64,000 nt of DNA from Planococcus sp. MSAK28401 (GCF_018283455.1 NZ_JAAMTH010000001.1:2585501-2649500), one strand, 5' to 3'; counted from the first letter of the stretch, positions 49,009 through 57,364 are shown. A program made the numbers and translations. The notes: generated from the sequence alone by a model not told the origin.

Positions 49009-49798
49009 TGGTATCCATACCTCATTAGATAATCAGTTGAAACAATTGGATCAGGATATCATTTGGAACCAGCAACACAAAGCAAAGCTGCACTCCCAGA
49101 TTTTATCGAACTTGGGTAAACAGGAATCCAAAACTCGGTTTTTCAATGGCTTTAAATTCACCTCTAGTTTAGTGCTGTGCTCGATCCTTTTAGTAGCCGG
49201 GGTTCTGTTCCTTTCACAAAATATCCTTCAAGAAGAGAGTGGTTTGTCGACAGGAAAAGGAAATAACACAGATGAAGAACCTGCTTTGGTAGGAAGCGAA
49301 GAGGTAGATACAGAAAAAAGCAAAGAAACCATTCAAGCTGTCATTGAAGAAGAATTCAACGGACCAGATGAGATGTATAAAGAAGTATGGGAAGCTGCTA
49401 TGGAAGCCCAAAACAATGCGACAACTCAAGAAGAGTTTGATGCCTTACAGCAAACTCCGGTATGGCAAAATTACATGAACTACATGGCCGAGACCTATGC
49501 TGCTTATTTCACAGAAAATGGCTATGACAATTTTTTAAATGGCACACCTGCTTTTATGTACAGTGGTTTTGATGGCGAATATGACCTGACAGCGTCGGAG
49601 ATTAAGATCACCCAGAACGAAAACAATCCGAAAATGTATCAATTTACTTTCCAAGTGGACTACAAAAAAGCAAACGGAGAAGTCCATCCGTATTCTTTCG
49701 AAGGTGAAGCCATTACTTCTAAAGAAGGAAAAATTGAGAAGCTACAATTTCTGGATAAAGATGACTTGCTTACAGAAATGAATGAAGAAATTTATTGA
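48995..49798 (+). CDS. Membrane-bound anti-sigma factor
   Basis: A 267-aa protein with a cytosolic N-terminal segment of about 50 residues (LDQDIIWNQQHKAKLHSQIL), one helix (FTSSLVLCSILLVAGVLFL) and an acidic extracytoplasmic domain. The ATG follows AGGAGGGAATTATCC within the end of the sigma gene. A terminator follows at 49799. No named family recognised, but overlap and topology support the role. Confidence 0.75.
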   Translation: MKKTDGIHTSLDNQLKQLDQDIIWNQQHKAKLHSQILSNLGKQESKTRFFNGFKFTSSLVLCSILLVAGVLFLSQNILQEESGLSTGKGNNTDEEPALVGSEEVDTEKSKETIQAVIEEEFNGPDEMYKEVWEAAMEAQNNATTQEEFDALQQTPVWQNYMNYMAETYAAYFTENGYDNFLNGTPAFMYSGFDGEYDLTASEIKITQNENNPKMYQFTFQVDYKKANGEVHPYSFEGEAITSKEGKIEKLQFLDKDDLLTEMNEEIY

Positions 49799-49824
49799 CG
49801 CTGCCTTTAGGTAGCGTTTTTCTG
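49799..49824 (+). terminator. Terminator of the third ECF module
   Basis: CGCTGCC-TTTA-GGTAGCG with TTTTTC. Confidence 0.75.
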
Positions 49825-49900
49825 TGTAGTTGTATTCAACTGACCTTAAACCTTCTCAATGCGTTCGTAAAATTTACTTACACCTCCCAAAAATGGGGGA

Positions 49901-49950
49901 AGCTTATTTAGCTTCTTCCTTACCGATAATAGATGATATGTAAACTAAAT
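49901..49950 (+). repeat. Dispersed element B, copy 6
   Basis: AAGCTTATTTAGCTTCTTCC forms a small hairpin; then CCGATAAT and GATATGTAAACTAAAT follow. Confidence 0.5.
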
Positions 49951-50086
49951 ATTAGAAAAGCATTCCCTTTCTTCTCATTTACAAAAGGTATTTTACGCTC
50001 TCGTCTACGTTTTATAAAAACATTAATTAGTAAAAAGGTTAACGGTATTATTGAGACTCTTTAATTTATTTTTTGTCTCTAAAATA

Positions 50087-50124
50087 AAACCTGGATCGCT
50101 CTTAGTAGAGCAATCCAGGTTTTA
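50087..50124. terminator. Terminator
   Basis: AAAACCTGGATCGCTCT/AGAGCAATCCAGGTTTT stem with T-rich flanks, 8 bp after the small membrane protein gene at 50132. Confidence 0.8.
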
Positions 50125-50131
50125 TTGATTT

Positions 50132-50299
50132 TTATGTATTGCCTTTCTTTTTATCCATTTTTAAAAATATAAAGTAGATCATATAAGCAACTAAAACTGC
50201 AATCATTAATAAAACAGGTGGAGTTTCTCGGTCGCTGAAAAGACTATAAATCAGAAAAGCAAAAATTAGAAGACTTAAAACATAAAGTACTTTACTCAT
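50132..50299 (-). CDS. Two-helix membrane protein
   Basis: A 55-aa protein with two helices (VLYVLSLLIFAFLIYSLF and VLLMIAVLVAYMIYFIFL) and a lysine-rich end. ATG 50299 has AGAGGAG upstream, so longer readings are unlikely. Unknown function. Confidence 0.6.
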   Translation of the reverse strand: MSKVLYVLSLLIFAFLIYSLFSDRETPPVLLMIAVLVAYMIYFIFLKMDKKKGNT

Positions 50300-50555
50300 A
50301 TATACTCCTCTTCTAAAAGTTATGGAATATCCATATGATACCATACTGAAATTTCGAACTATACCCCACTCAACAAGTTTGCAAGACTCATATTCAATCG
50401 AAGTTTTAATTACAAAGCATCGAAACTTAATAACGATCTATTCCTATAAAGAGGAAAAACTTTATTTGAAGCTCCTTCTCTTGATGGGTCTTAAAATGTA
50501 AAATATACACTTCACGATTCCGTCTCTAAAACCTTACAGAATAGTCTTTTGATCT

Positions 50556-50587
50556 GAATGTAACTTAATTGCTAATAAGTTACATTC
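50556..50587. repeat. Palindromic element A, copy 4 (perfect)
   Basis: GAATGTAACTTA (50556-50567), 8-nt loop, TAAGTTACATTC (50576-50587); 20 bp after the stop of the HEAT-repeat gene. Confidence 0.85.
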
Positions 50588-50606
50588 AAATGTTTACATA
50601 ATCATT

Positions 50607-51350
50607 TCATAGTAAATCATTTGAGGAATTAAGTTCCTCTAGTGCGCTTTGCAAAGTGAAACGGGCGGCAATTGTCGTTTCCCTTATGAGTGCAGCATTT
50701 AGCGTTTTTATAATCAGCTTTTCATTTTCTTTATCGACCAAGTCCAAAACGCAATTAGCAACCGAACAACGCACTTGATAGGATGGGTCTTTCAAAAGAT
50801 TCAAAAGAGATATCAGGCGGAATTCAGCACCCAAAAGATAGAGACCAACATAGAAACCGACTTTCGCCGTGTTGCTTGTTTCGTTCTGAAGAAAGGCTTC
50901 CAGTACAGGGACTGCTGATGCATCTCCAAGTTTGCCTAGCCCTTCTGCGGCCTCCCTACGGACTATTTCTTCCACATCGGTTAAGGCATCGATCAGATGC
51001 TGTTTCCCTCCGTTATCTCGCATCTCACCTAAGGCTTCCACCGCTGAAATACGTACGAGTTCATCGTCATCTTTCAATCGATTGACCACGGCGTTTAAAA
51101 CAGCGTCTCCCGTATAACCCCACAGTGCTTCGAGCGTTTTAAACCGAATTTCTTCATCCGGATTGGCGATTAGGGGCAGCAGGGTGTTTTTGATTTTTTC
51201 GCTGATCGGTAATGTTCCCAGAGCTTCGATGGCCACCCACATAACGTGAGGATCTTCGTCTTCTAAAAAGGTGGCAATGTTCTCAATGGCATCCGGACCA
51301 GCCTGCTCGAGAAATCCCTCGATAATCATTATTTTTTGTTCGGATTTCAT
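50607..51350 (-). CDS. HEAT-repeat protein
   Basis: A 247-aa all-helical protein made of about seven HEAT-like repeats (for example DEDPHVMWVAIEALGTLP, DDELVRISAVEALGEMRD, VEEIVRREAAEGLGKLGD). Such solenoids are protein-binding scaffolds; bacterial members include phycobilisome-lyase-like and regulatory proteins. Partner unknown. ATG 51350 is 12 nt after GAGGTGG; GTG 51365 is an alternative. Confidence 0.8.
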   Translation of the reverse strand: MKSEQKIMIIEGFLEQAGPDAIENIATFLEDEDPHVMWVAIEALGTLPISEKIKNTLLPLIANPDEEIRFKTLEALWGYTGDAVLNAVVNRLKDDDELVRISAVEALGEMRDNGGKQHLIDALTDVEEIVRREAAEGLGKLGDASAVPVLEAFLQNETSNTAKVGFYVGLYLLGAEFRLISLLNLLKDPSYQVRCSVANCVLDLVDKENEKLIIKTLNAALIRETTIAARFTLQSALEELNSSNDLL

Positions 51351-51424
51351 AACGGAACATTCCACCTCTTTCGATGTTCTCTTACAAAATTTCGGCCAAA
51401 GAGATTAACCTTTTGTCTGAATGT

Positions 51425-51456
51425 GAATGTAACTTAATTCACAATAAGTTACATTC
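51425..51456. repeat. Palindromic element A, copy 5 (perfect)
   Basis: GAATGTAACTTA (51425-51436), 8-nt loop, TAAGTTACATTC (51445-51456); an extra GAATGT precedes the left arm. Confidence 0.85.
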
Positions 51457-51502
51457 ACCTCTCTAAGAACAAGACTCTAAAGCCTTTACTAATTTAGCGT
51501 AA

Positions 51503-51673
51503 CTAGTGATCATCATTAACTGGTTTCTCTGTATTTTGCTTTCGAACTTGGTATCCTACTACAATCCCCAGGATCAAATAAATTAATCCAGTAGTATCCC
51601 AATCATTTGTAAAGAAACTAATTACAAACCAAGCTGCCAGTGCCCCTAATATTGCTAAAAATAAACCTTTCAT
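51503..51673 (-). CDS. Two-helix membrane protein
   Basis: A 56-aa protein (GLFLAILGALAAWFVISFF and LIYLILGIVVGYQV) with a hydrophilic tail. The start at 51673 follows GGGGCGATGA. Unknown function. Confidence 0.6.
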   Translation of the reverse strand: MKGLFLAILGALAAWFVISFFTNDWDTTGLIYLILGIVVGYQVRKQNTEKPVNDDH

Positions 51674-51784
51674 TTCATCGCCCCATTCGAATATTCCATC
51701 TCTTTTATTATTTTTAAATTTAATGTGAATTTTATTCAAATATTCGGAATTTTTATTTCTAGAAATAAAAAACTTTAGAAAAAT

Positions 51785-51816
51785 GAATGTAACTTAAATG
51801 CACTTAAGTTACATTC
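51785..51816. repeat. Palindromic element A, copy 6 (perfect)
   Basis: GAATGTAACTTA (51785-51796), 8-nt loop, TAAGTTACATTC (51805-51816). Confidence 0.85.
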
Positions 51817-51912
51817 ATTTCTACTATTCTCAAAGTTTGAAACCTATGTATATAAGCGTAAAAAGATCCTTTGATTGATGATCTTTTGCATTTCCTTAAT
51901 TTTACAATTAAA

Positions 51913-52389
51913 CTATTGTTCTACTTCGTAATCATCGAGTAACGCAAAGTAAATTAAATACATGATTACAAAAGAGATAAATGATCCAACTAAGGATAAG
52001 TCAATTCTTGAGAAAAAATTATCGAGTAATATTTTAAATAGATACGCAGCAATAACTGCTTGGATTCCATAATTTAAAAGCATATTACCTCTTGATATAG
52101 CTACTTTCTTCTTCTTTTTATAAATTATTATTTTAGATACTAAATCTAAAATAAGTGTAATAACGTACATGACGAAAATTAAAAAAGTGAAATACGTTAT
52201 ATTTCCCATGAAACTATCGCCAGTGGTGACATTAATTAAATTTAATTCCTCCAACACCTCATATAAACCGTAGATGCCAAAAAAGGGCAACCCTACAAAG
52301 CCTGCTGTTATAAGTAAAATTACAACTACAACAGTAGTTACAGCTAGTATCCCTATCTTATCCCTGTTTTTACTTTTGAACTTTAACAA
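51913..52389 (-). CDS. Multi-pass membrane protein, YrvL-like
   Basis: A 158-aa protein with four helices (IGILAVTTVVVVILLITAGF; YFTFLIFVMYVITLILDLVS; LNYGIQAVIAAYLFKILL; FISFVIMYLIYFALL). The segment GLPFFGIYGLYEVLEELNL recalls the YrvL family of Bacillus, membrane regulators of ECF/SigO-type systems; this is tentative. It starts with TTG after AGGAGG. Given the ECF genes nearby a regulatory role is possible. Confidence 0.6.
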   Translation of the reverse strand: MLKFKSKNRDKIGILAVTTVVVVILLITAGFVGLPFFGIYGLYEVLEELNLINVTTGDSFMGNITYFTFLIFVMYVITLILDLVSKIIIYKKKKKVAISRGNMLLNYGIQAVIAAYLFKILLDNFFSRIDLSLVGSFISFVIMYLIYFALLDDYEVEQ

Positions 52390-52558
52390 AAAATTCCTCC
52401 TGGTTTTCTAGATGCAGCTTTGTATCTCTTCCAAATTCACTTCCAAAATCTTCGAGTGTCTTTTCTAGGAGTGACGGTTCGCTTTCTTGCTCCCGGGAGG
52501 AGGATTCTAACGCTTCTACCTCGTTATCCTCCGACAATGGTGCAATCAATTGTTTCTG
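52370..52558 (-). other. Open frame after the lipoprotein stop, possible frameshifted tail
   Basis: Directly at the 3' end of the lipoprotein gene a different frame opens and reads IAPLSEDNEVEALESSSREQ, then ESEPSLLEKTLEDFGSEFGR and ends FFVKVQK. It looks like genuine acidic coding sequence but has no start or ribosome binding site. It either is the lost C-terminus of the lipoprotein (one frameshift near 52545) or a chance frame. Confidence 0.35.
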
Positions 52559-53195
52559 CTACGTCCATACTGCTGTTGGCATAACAATTGTTCCAGCACA
52601 CCTGGGTATAGTTATGGTCGAATACCACTCCGTTTGAATCGGCAGATGACATCTTCGTAATTATAGGCATTGCCATATCTGCGTAGTTTGGAAGCTGTCC
52701 GGCGTTTTGCTCTGGTGTTTCTTCGATTACGATATTCCCTATATATTGAGCTTCATTGTCTCGATCAATAAATTCCACTGCTAATACATAATTCCCTTCG
52801 GTTTGCGGAAAATGAAATTCTCTCGAATCGTTTAGTTCAAGCTCCGTTTCTTCTCCATCTTTCCATAAGGCCGCCGTGATTGTCGGATCTGTCCAAATGT
52901 CCCCGCCGTTCTCTTCATTCTCCTTGAAATCCAAAGAAGCTGGCTGGTTTGGAGAGACTATAGTGGCCTCTTGTGATAAGCCGACTTCTTCAATGTCATT
53001 TATCGTTTCCGTTACTTCTCCACTCGACGAACTCCAACTGATATTTGCTTCTGTTAATTGCATAGGTTCGCCTCGCAAACTATCATCTGCCAGTAAATAT
53101 GCTCTTGGAACACCTACATCATAATCTTCGGCGATGCAACCTATCAGTATAAGAATCATTAACAAGGCTGAAATTCGTAACACCAGTTTTTTCAT
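52524..53195 (-). CDS. Lipoprotein, unknown function
   Basis: A 223-aa lipoprotein with lipobox LIGC (Cys about 20). The mature protein is acidic and beta-rich; HFPQTEGNYVLAVEFIDRDN resembles an Ig-like or BsuPI-like fold, and the C-terminal part has two Cys (CWNNC). A second open frame continues past its stop, so the C-terminus may be truncated by a frameshift. No family recognised. Confidence 0.7.
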   Translation of the reverse strand: MKKLVLRISALLMILILIGCIAEDYDVGVPRAYLLADDSLRGEPMQLTEANISWSSSSGEVTETINDIEEVGLSQEATIVSPNQPASLDFKENEENGGDIWTDPTITAALWKDGEETELELNDSREFHFPQTEGNYVLAVEFIDRDNEAQYIGNIVIEETPEQNAGQLPNYADMAMPIITKMSSADSNGVVFDHNYTQVCWNNCYANSSMDVAETIDCTIVGG

Positions 53196-53237
53196 ATCAA
53201 GACACTCCCACTGAATGACGACGTTGAACTATGTCGT

Positions 53238-53756
53238 TCAATTGTGCTTTACTATCATACTGATATCTGCCCATTCATAGGCCAGTTCGGGTATTTGTTT
53301 GCCGGCGATCGTTATGTGTTTTTCATCGATGACTGTCCCGCCTAAATTTTTGTAAAAGCCGCTGGATTGATTCTCCTTGAGCACCCAAACTAGCATGGAC
53401 TGAATGTCACGCCCCAGCAGTTCCTTGCTTATTGCCTGCATCAACAGTTTACCGACACCTTGCCCTTGGTAAGCTTTCAGGATATAGATGGAATACACTT
53501 CTCCGCCTATGTCCGGGTAGTCGCCGGAGCGCTCCTTGCCGCCGTCTGCAAAGCCGATGACTTCTCCGGCTTTGTTTTCTGCTACGAACGCTGTAGCATG
53601 CTGCAGGTTGCGCTCCCATTGCTTCTCTCTTTCTTCGTATTTCAGCCCATCCAAATATTCATCTGGGACAATATTGCGGTACGTGGTAATCCAACTGTCT
53701 ACATGGACTTTTGCAATTCCTCGTGCGTCCGAAACTCTCGCTCTTCTAATCATCAT
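53238..53756 (-). CDS. GNAT family N-acetyltransferase
   Basis: A 172-aa GNAT: N-terminal RRARVSDARGIAKVHVDSWI, acetyl-CoA motif VYSIYILKAYQGQGVGKLLM, and SGFYKNLGG. The N-terminal IAKVHVDSWITTYRNIVPDE is common in Bacillus acetyltransferases of unknown substrate. It lies at the point where base composition returns to the level of the left part of the window. Confidence 0.85.
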   Translation of the reverse strand: MMIRRARVSDARGIAKVHVDSWITTYRNIVPDEYLDGLKYEEREKQWERNLQHATAFVAENKAGEVIGFADGGKERSGDYPDIGGEVYSIYILKAYQGQGVGKLLMQAISKELLGRDIQSMLVWVLKENQSSGFYKNLGGTVIDEKHITIAGKQIPELAYEWADISMIVKHN

Positions 53757-53760
53757 CCAC

Positions 53761-54252
53761 TCACCCTTTCGGCGTAAACTTCATCACGGCGTTGAACAGG
53801 TCGGAAGTCGATTCCTGGAATCCCCGCTCCTCGCTTTTGAAGCTGTCGAGTAAAGTATAGCCGAAGACGAGACCGGCGATTGTTTGTGCTGTGGTGCTGC
53901 TAAAAAGAAGCATGTCAATTTGAACATAGACTTCATCAGAAAAAGTCAGGTTTTCGATAGGCAATAAAGGCAAAATAGATAAAGCTAATACGATGAATGC
54001 CGGCACGCCGACCGCCAAGAACTTGCTCCAATCGAATCCGCCAATCCGGCTTTCTTTTCTCTCCAACATAAACTTTGGCGTGCGCAATAATAAGCCGATG
54101 ATGATTGGAAAAATAACTATGTAAATCCAAAGAGGCCTTGGCTCAAATTCTGAAGCTGCCTTTTCACTCAATAGTTGTTGAAGCTGCAATCCCGCATACA
54201 CAATAAATGCAATCGCGATGCTCCAGATAAAATAATAGAAAAATCGTTTCAT
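53761..54252 (-). CDS. Four-helix membrane protein
   Basis: A 163-aa protein with helices near residues 5-25, 42-58, 80-98 and 115-135 (FFYYFIWSIAIAFIVYAGL; LWIYIVIFPIIIGLLL). It precedes the GNAT gene by 4 bp, so both are co-transcribed. Unknown function. Confidence 0.7.
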   Translation of the reverse strand: MKRFFYYFIWSIAIAFIVYAGLQLQQLLSEKAASEFEPRPLWIYIVIFPIIIGLLLRTPKFMLERKESRIGGFDWSKFLAVGVPAFIVLALSILPLLPIENLTFSDEVYVQIDMLLFSSTTAQTIAGLVFGYTLLDSFKSEERGFQESTSDLFNAVMKFTPKG

Positions 54253-54296
54253 TGCCTTTCTCCCCCTTAAATTGATTGATGAGTATATATACTGTT

Positions 54297-54323
54297 AAAA
54301 ACGAAAAAACGTTTCGTTTTATT
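54297..54323 (-). terminator. Terminator
   Basis: AAAACGAAA/TTTCGTTTT stem 6 bp after the stop of the gene at 54329. Confidence 0.6.
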
Positions 54324-54328
54324 TATAG

Positions 54329-54616
54329 TCAGATGAATGCCAGCATGAAAATAAAGATGACGGAAATCGGAAAAATAATGAAAAGCCAATTCAAAGCCTG
54401 TAAAATCCATATACCGGATGGTTTCGGACCTTCCGTCTTTTGAATATAGAGAAATGAAATGAGTCCGAAAACCGTCGTCATTAATTGCATGCCGCCGCCA
54501 TAATTCGGAGGCGAGGCGTCTACTAACTCTTCCAGCAGAAAAGAAAATAGCACGAGGTTGATGGCGAGCAATACAAGTGGAATCGCTAAACGAAATTGTT
54601 TCAGTATGTTCTTCAT
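54329..54616 (-). CDS. Three-helix membrane protein
   Basis: A 95-aa protein with three helices (LAIPLVLLAINLVLFSFLL; LMTTVFGLISFLYI; WLFIIFPISVIFIFMLAF). ATG follows AAGGAGGATC. Unknown function. Confidence 0.7.
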   Translation of the reverse strand: MKNILKQFRLAIPLVLLAINLVLFSFLLEELVDASPPNYGGGMQLMTTVFGLISFLYIQKTEGPKPSGIWILQALNWLFIIFPISVIFIFMLAFI

Positions 54617-54728
54617 TTGATCCTCCTTAATAAAGCGATATTCAGAACCTTCTATCTCTTTAATTCCATAATTTAACTTTAACAGTTTTCTTCCAGAATC
54701 GATATACTTCTTATAGAGGTGGTTACTG

Positions 54729-55334
54729 ATGAACCCTATTTATATATGCACAGAAGATTTCATTCCAAAAGATGAATATCCTATATTTAATTCTGACTCA
54801 TATCTTACGAAGCTATATGTATCTCCGGTTAATGATGAACATTACGATATCGAGACGCAGCAGATTTTAATTCATTTCCTTATTGCCCAGAACAGATTTC
54901 CTGTTCATTTAACCATTGAACTATTCTCAGGAGTATCCGATGAACTCAAGAGCAGTTTTCAGAAACAAGGAATTAGCCATTCAATAATAAATGAACAGAA
55001 TCATAAAAGTACTGCTGTGTTTCGAGCCATTCTAGAGAATCCGATCGCCCTCAGCTTTGCGCTAGCGAAAACTTTTTGGATTGCTTGTGCCAACCAGTTC
55101 TATGCTGTTTCCTATCCCGATAGCTTGAGCTATACTACGGTGCAATTGACAGGTTGGTTCGGCAGAAAAAAACAATTACCGCGCCCACACTTTAACATGC
55201 AAAATCCTTCTTCGTTAATCGTCATTTGGCATGATGGACAAGGATTCAATCTTTATACTTGTGAAGAAAAGTACTCAACACCGGGAAATCTTGCCGGCGA
55301 CTTCCCATCAGATACACCGATTGAGTTTGGATAA
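54729..55334 (+). CDS. Hypothetical cytosolic protein
   Basis: A 201-aa protein with no signal or helix-spanning segment. Notable parts: LIHFLIAQNRFPVHLTIELF and LSFALAKTFWIACANQFYAV. The ATG follows AGAGGTGG. No family recognised. A shared terminator at 55352 separates it from the convergent prs-like gene. Confidence 0.65.
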   Translation: MNPIYICTEDFIPKDEYPIFNSDSYLTKLYVSPVNDEHYDIETQQILIHFLIAQNRFPVHLTIELFSGVSDELKSSFQKQGISHSIINEQNHKSTAVFRAILENPIALSFALAKTFWIACANQFYAVSYPDSLSYTTVQLTGWFGRKKQLPRPHFNMQNPSSLIVIWHDGQGFNLYTCEEKYSTPGNLAGDFPSDTPIEFG

Positions 55335-55351
55335 GCTGACTCAAACAAAAA

Positions 55352-55397
55352 CGAACCCCAACTGCGCGCCGTCTTTCTGGCACTCATTTGGGGTTCG
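55352..55397. terminator. Bidirectional terminator
   Basis: CGAACCCCA/TGGGGTTCG stem; T-rich on the minus strand (GTTTTTGTTTG) for the prs-like gene. Confidence 0.7.
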
Positions 55398-55413
55398 CTG
55401 CATTTTTCTATTG

Positions 55414-56364
55414 TCATCCTTCAAACAAAGGACTGACTGGTTTTTCGTTGTGCACGTGCTCGATTGCTTCTGCGAGCAATGGCGCGATCGAGAGAATGGT
55501 GATTTTCGGGATGCGTTTTTCTTTCGGCACGTGAATCGTGTTAGTGACCACAAGTTCCGTCAACGCGGAGTCTTGGATGCGTTGAATGGAGTCGCCAGAC
55601 AATACGGCATGCGTACAGCAAGCGTAGACTGCTTTCGCGCCATTTTCCACGAGCAGGTTCGCTGCATCGGAAATGGTCTTCGCGGTATCGACGATGTCGA
55701 CGATGATGACGGCGTTTTTGCCTTTGATGTCGCCGACGATGTTCATCGTCTCGGCTTCGCCTGGCATTTTACGCTTATCGATAAAGCCAATCGGGACGTC
55801 CAAGCGATCCGCGAGTCTGCGCGCTCTGGTCAATCCGCCATTGTCTGGTGCTACGACGATGGCATCTTCGAGATTTTTATCGATGAAATGCTGGGACAGT
55901 TCGGTGATGCCCAGCAATTGGTCAACCGGGATGTTGAAGAAGCCTTGTACTTGCGGTGCGTGGAAATCCATCGTGATGACGTGATCCACTCCCGCTTTTA
56001 CCAGCATGTTCGCCACGAGTTTCGCGGTGATCGGTTCACGTGAACTTGCTTTGCGGTCTTGGCGTGCGTATCCGTAATACGGAATGACCGCTGTGATGGA
56101 ATCAGCCGACGCCCGCTTCAAAGCGTCGATCATGATCAATAATTCCATGACGTGCTCGTGTCCAGGCTGTGATGTCGATTGAACGACGTAAACTTCCGCC
56201 CCTCGCACGCTTTCTTCGATATGGATTTGGATTTCCCCATCGCTAAAATGGGTGATGGAGTTCTTGCCCAGCTCACAGCCGAGATGGTCCGCAATCTCCT
56301 GCGCCAGTTCCTGATTTGAATTCAATGAAAATAGCTTGAAGTTGTCTCTTAATTGATAAGCCAC
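55414..56364 (-). CDS. prs: Ribose-phosphate pyrophosphokinase paralogue
   Basis: A 316-aa PRPP synthetase: [20 protein letters not shown] near the N-terminus, [18 protein letters not shown] as the ATP-binding loop, and the PRPP/ribose-5-phosphate loop [10 protein letters not shown]. The canonical loop is DDIIDTAGT, so here the first Asp is Val and the Gly is Lys. It makes PRPP from ribose-5-phosphate and ATP if active. The housekeeping prs of Bacillales sits between glmU and ctc; this copy is alone, which suggests a second, diverged copy. It starts with GTG after AAAGGGGAG. Confidence 0.85.
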   Translation of the reverse strand: MAYQLRDNFKLFSLNSNQELAQEIADHLGCELGKNSITHFSDGEIQIHIEESVRGAEVYVVQSTSQPGHEHVMELLIMIDALKRASADSITAVIPYYGYARQDRKASSREPITAKLVANMLVKAGVDHVITMDFHAPQVQGFFNIPVDQLLGITELSQHFIDKNLEDAIVVAPDNGGLTRARRLADRLDVPIGFIDKRKMPGEAETMNIVGDIKGKNAVIIVDIVDTAKTISDAANLLVENGAKAVYACCTHAVLSGDSIQRIQDSALTELVVTNTIHVPKEKRIPKITILSIAPLLAEAIEHVHNEKPVSPLFEG

Positions 56365-56517
56365 CGTTCAACTCCCCTTTCAGCAAATTATAGATTCTTA
56401 AATTGATAGCTGACTGTTTCCCATGAAAATTTCTGATCATGCGGCTTGTATCAGTTGATTTCATGATAGCTCTTTCTGGGTGCAAATGCCACCAAAGATG
56501 GCGAATCGTGCCCTTGT

Positions 56518-56835
56518 TCAAAGGCTTAGTAAAAAATCTGCCACAATATCGAGATTCCAAATTAAAAGGATCAATCCGATTAAAGAAGTTGCCATCAGCA
56601 AGCTGATCAAACGAAAAGCGGCGAGTTGCAATCTTTCCGAGAAAAATTTCTCGCTGCACCAAAACAGGAAGCTGAACAAGAACCCTAGAACGAAAAAAGG
56701 CCCATCTCCATACGAAAACACTTCTTCCAACTCTTGTTTCTCTCCATTTTTTATCGGTTTGATGGCTATGTATATATTTTGAATTGCGATGCCGCCCAGT
56801 AAGGTTGTCAGTATATAAACGGCCCATTGCGGCAA
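56518..56835 (-). CDS. Three-helix membrane protein
   Basis: A 105-aa protein with helices WAVYILTTLLGGIAIQNIYI, FFVLGFLFSFLFWC and LISLLMATSLIGLILLIW. TTG at 56835 has AAGGGGGA upstream. Unknown function. Confidence 0.6.
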   Translation of the reverse strand: MPQWAVYILTTLLGGIAIQNIYIAIKPIKNGEKQELEEVFSYGDGPFFVLGFLFSFLFWCSEKFFSERLQLAAFRLISLLMATSLIGLILLIWNLDIVADFLLSL

Positions 56836-56896
56836 GTTCAGTCCCCCTTGTTTATCCAAATTGATGGCACATATTTTGACGGCTTTGATATTCTGT

Positions 56897-57364
56897 TCAA
56901 CTTTCGATCAGTATAGCTGCCAACCCCTGTTCAATTCTCTCCAAAATGTCTACATATCCGATTGTTAAAAGTAGAAAAGGGACAAAGAAAACCAAAGCAA
57001 TACTCAAGATTCTTAGCGTCTTGCTTATTTTCAAAAAGTCGAGGCGCTTGTGCTCGAGCAAGAAGAATATGCTCATGGGGATGAGTACCGAAAACAGCGT
57101 TAAGAAGCTTTGCAGCGTGCGAATATTGGCTTGCAACAAGCTCATTCGCAGCCAATCACTTGTTTCATACTCCTCAACATTTACGGTCACCGAACTTTTC
57201 TCCAAACTCCCTTGTGTAATTACTATCCTTTCGCTCTCCTCTTCATAACTGAACGCTCCTGGAAAGATATTCAGGTAAGCAATCAAATAGAAAGAAACAC
57301 CGATCAATAAGAAGTACGCCAGTAATGTAACAGTGTCTTTTTTTCTCGAATTGTGTTGAGCCAT
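56897..57364 (-). CDS. Membrane protein with outer loop domain
   Basis: A 155-aa protein with an N-terminal helix (VTLLAYFLLIGVSFYLIAYL), an outer loop of about 45 residues (IVITQGSLEKSSVTVNVEEY), and two more helices (FLTLFSVLIPMSIFFLL; ILSIALVFFVPFLLLTIGYV). Unknown function. Confidence 0.65.
   Translation of the reverse strand: MAQHNSRKKDTVTLLAYFLLIGVSFYLIAYLNIFPGAFSYEEESERIVITQGSLEKSSVTVNVEEYETSDWLRMSLLQANIRTLQSFLTLFSVLIPMSIFFLLEHKRLDFLKISKTLRILSIALVFFVPFLLLTIGYVDILERIEQGLAAILIES

Noticed and set aside
45337..51816. A CRISPR array or tandem repeat based on the GAATGTAACTTA palindromes.
   Set aside because: Spacing is irregular (0.3-4 kb), copies lie between different genes, and no cas genes are present.
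55231..56043. A 270-codon plus-strand frame over the prs-like gene.
   Set aside because: Antisense shadow; prs motifs on the minus strand are unambiguous.
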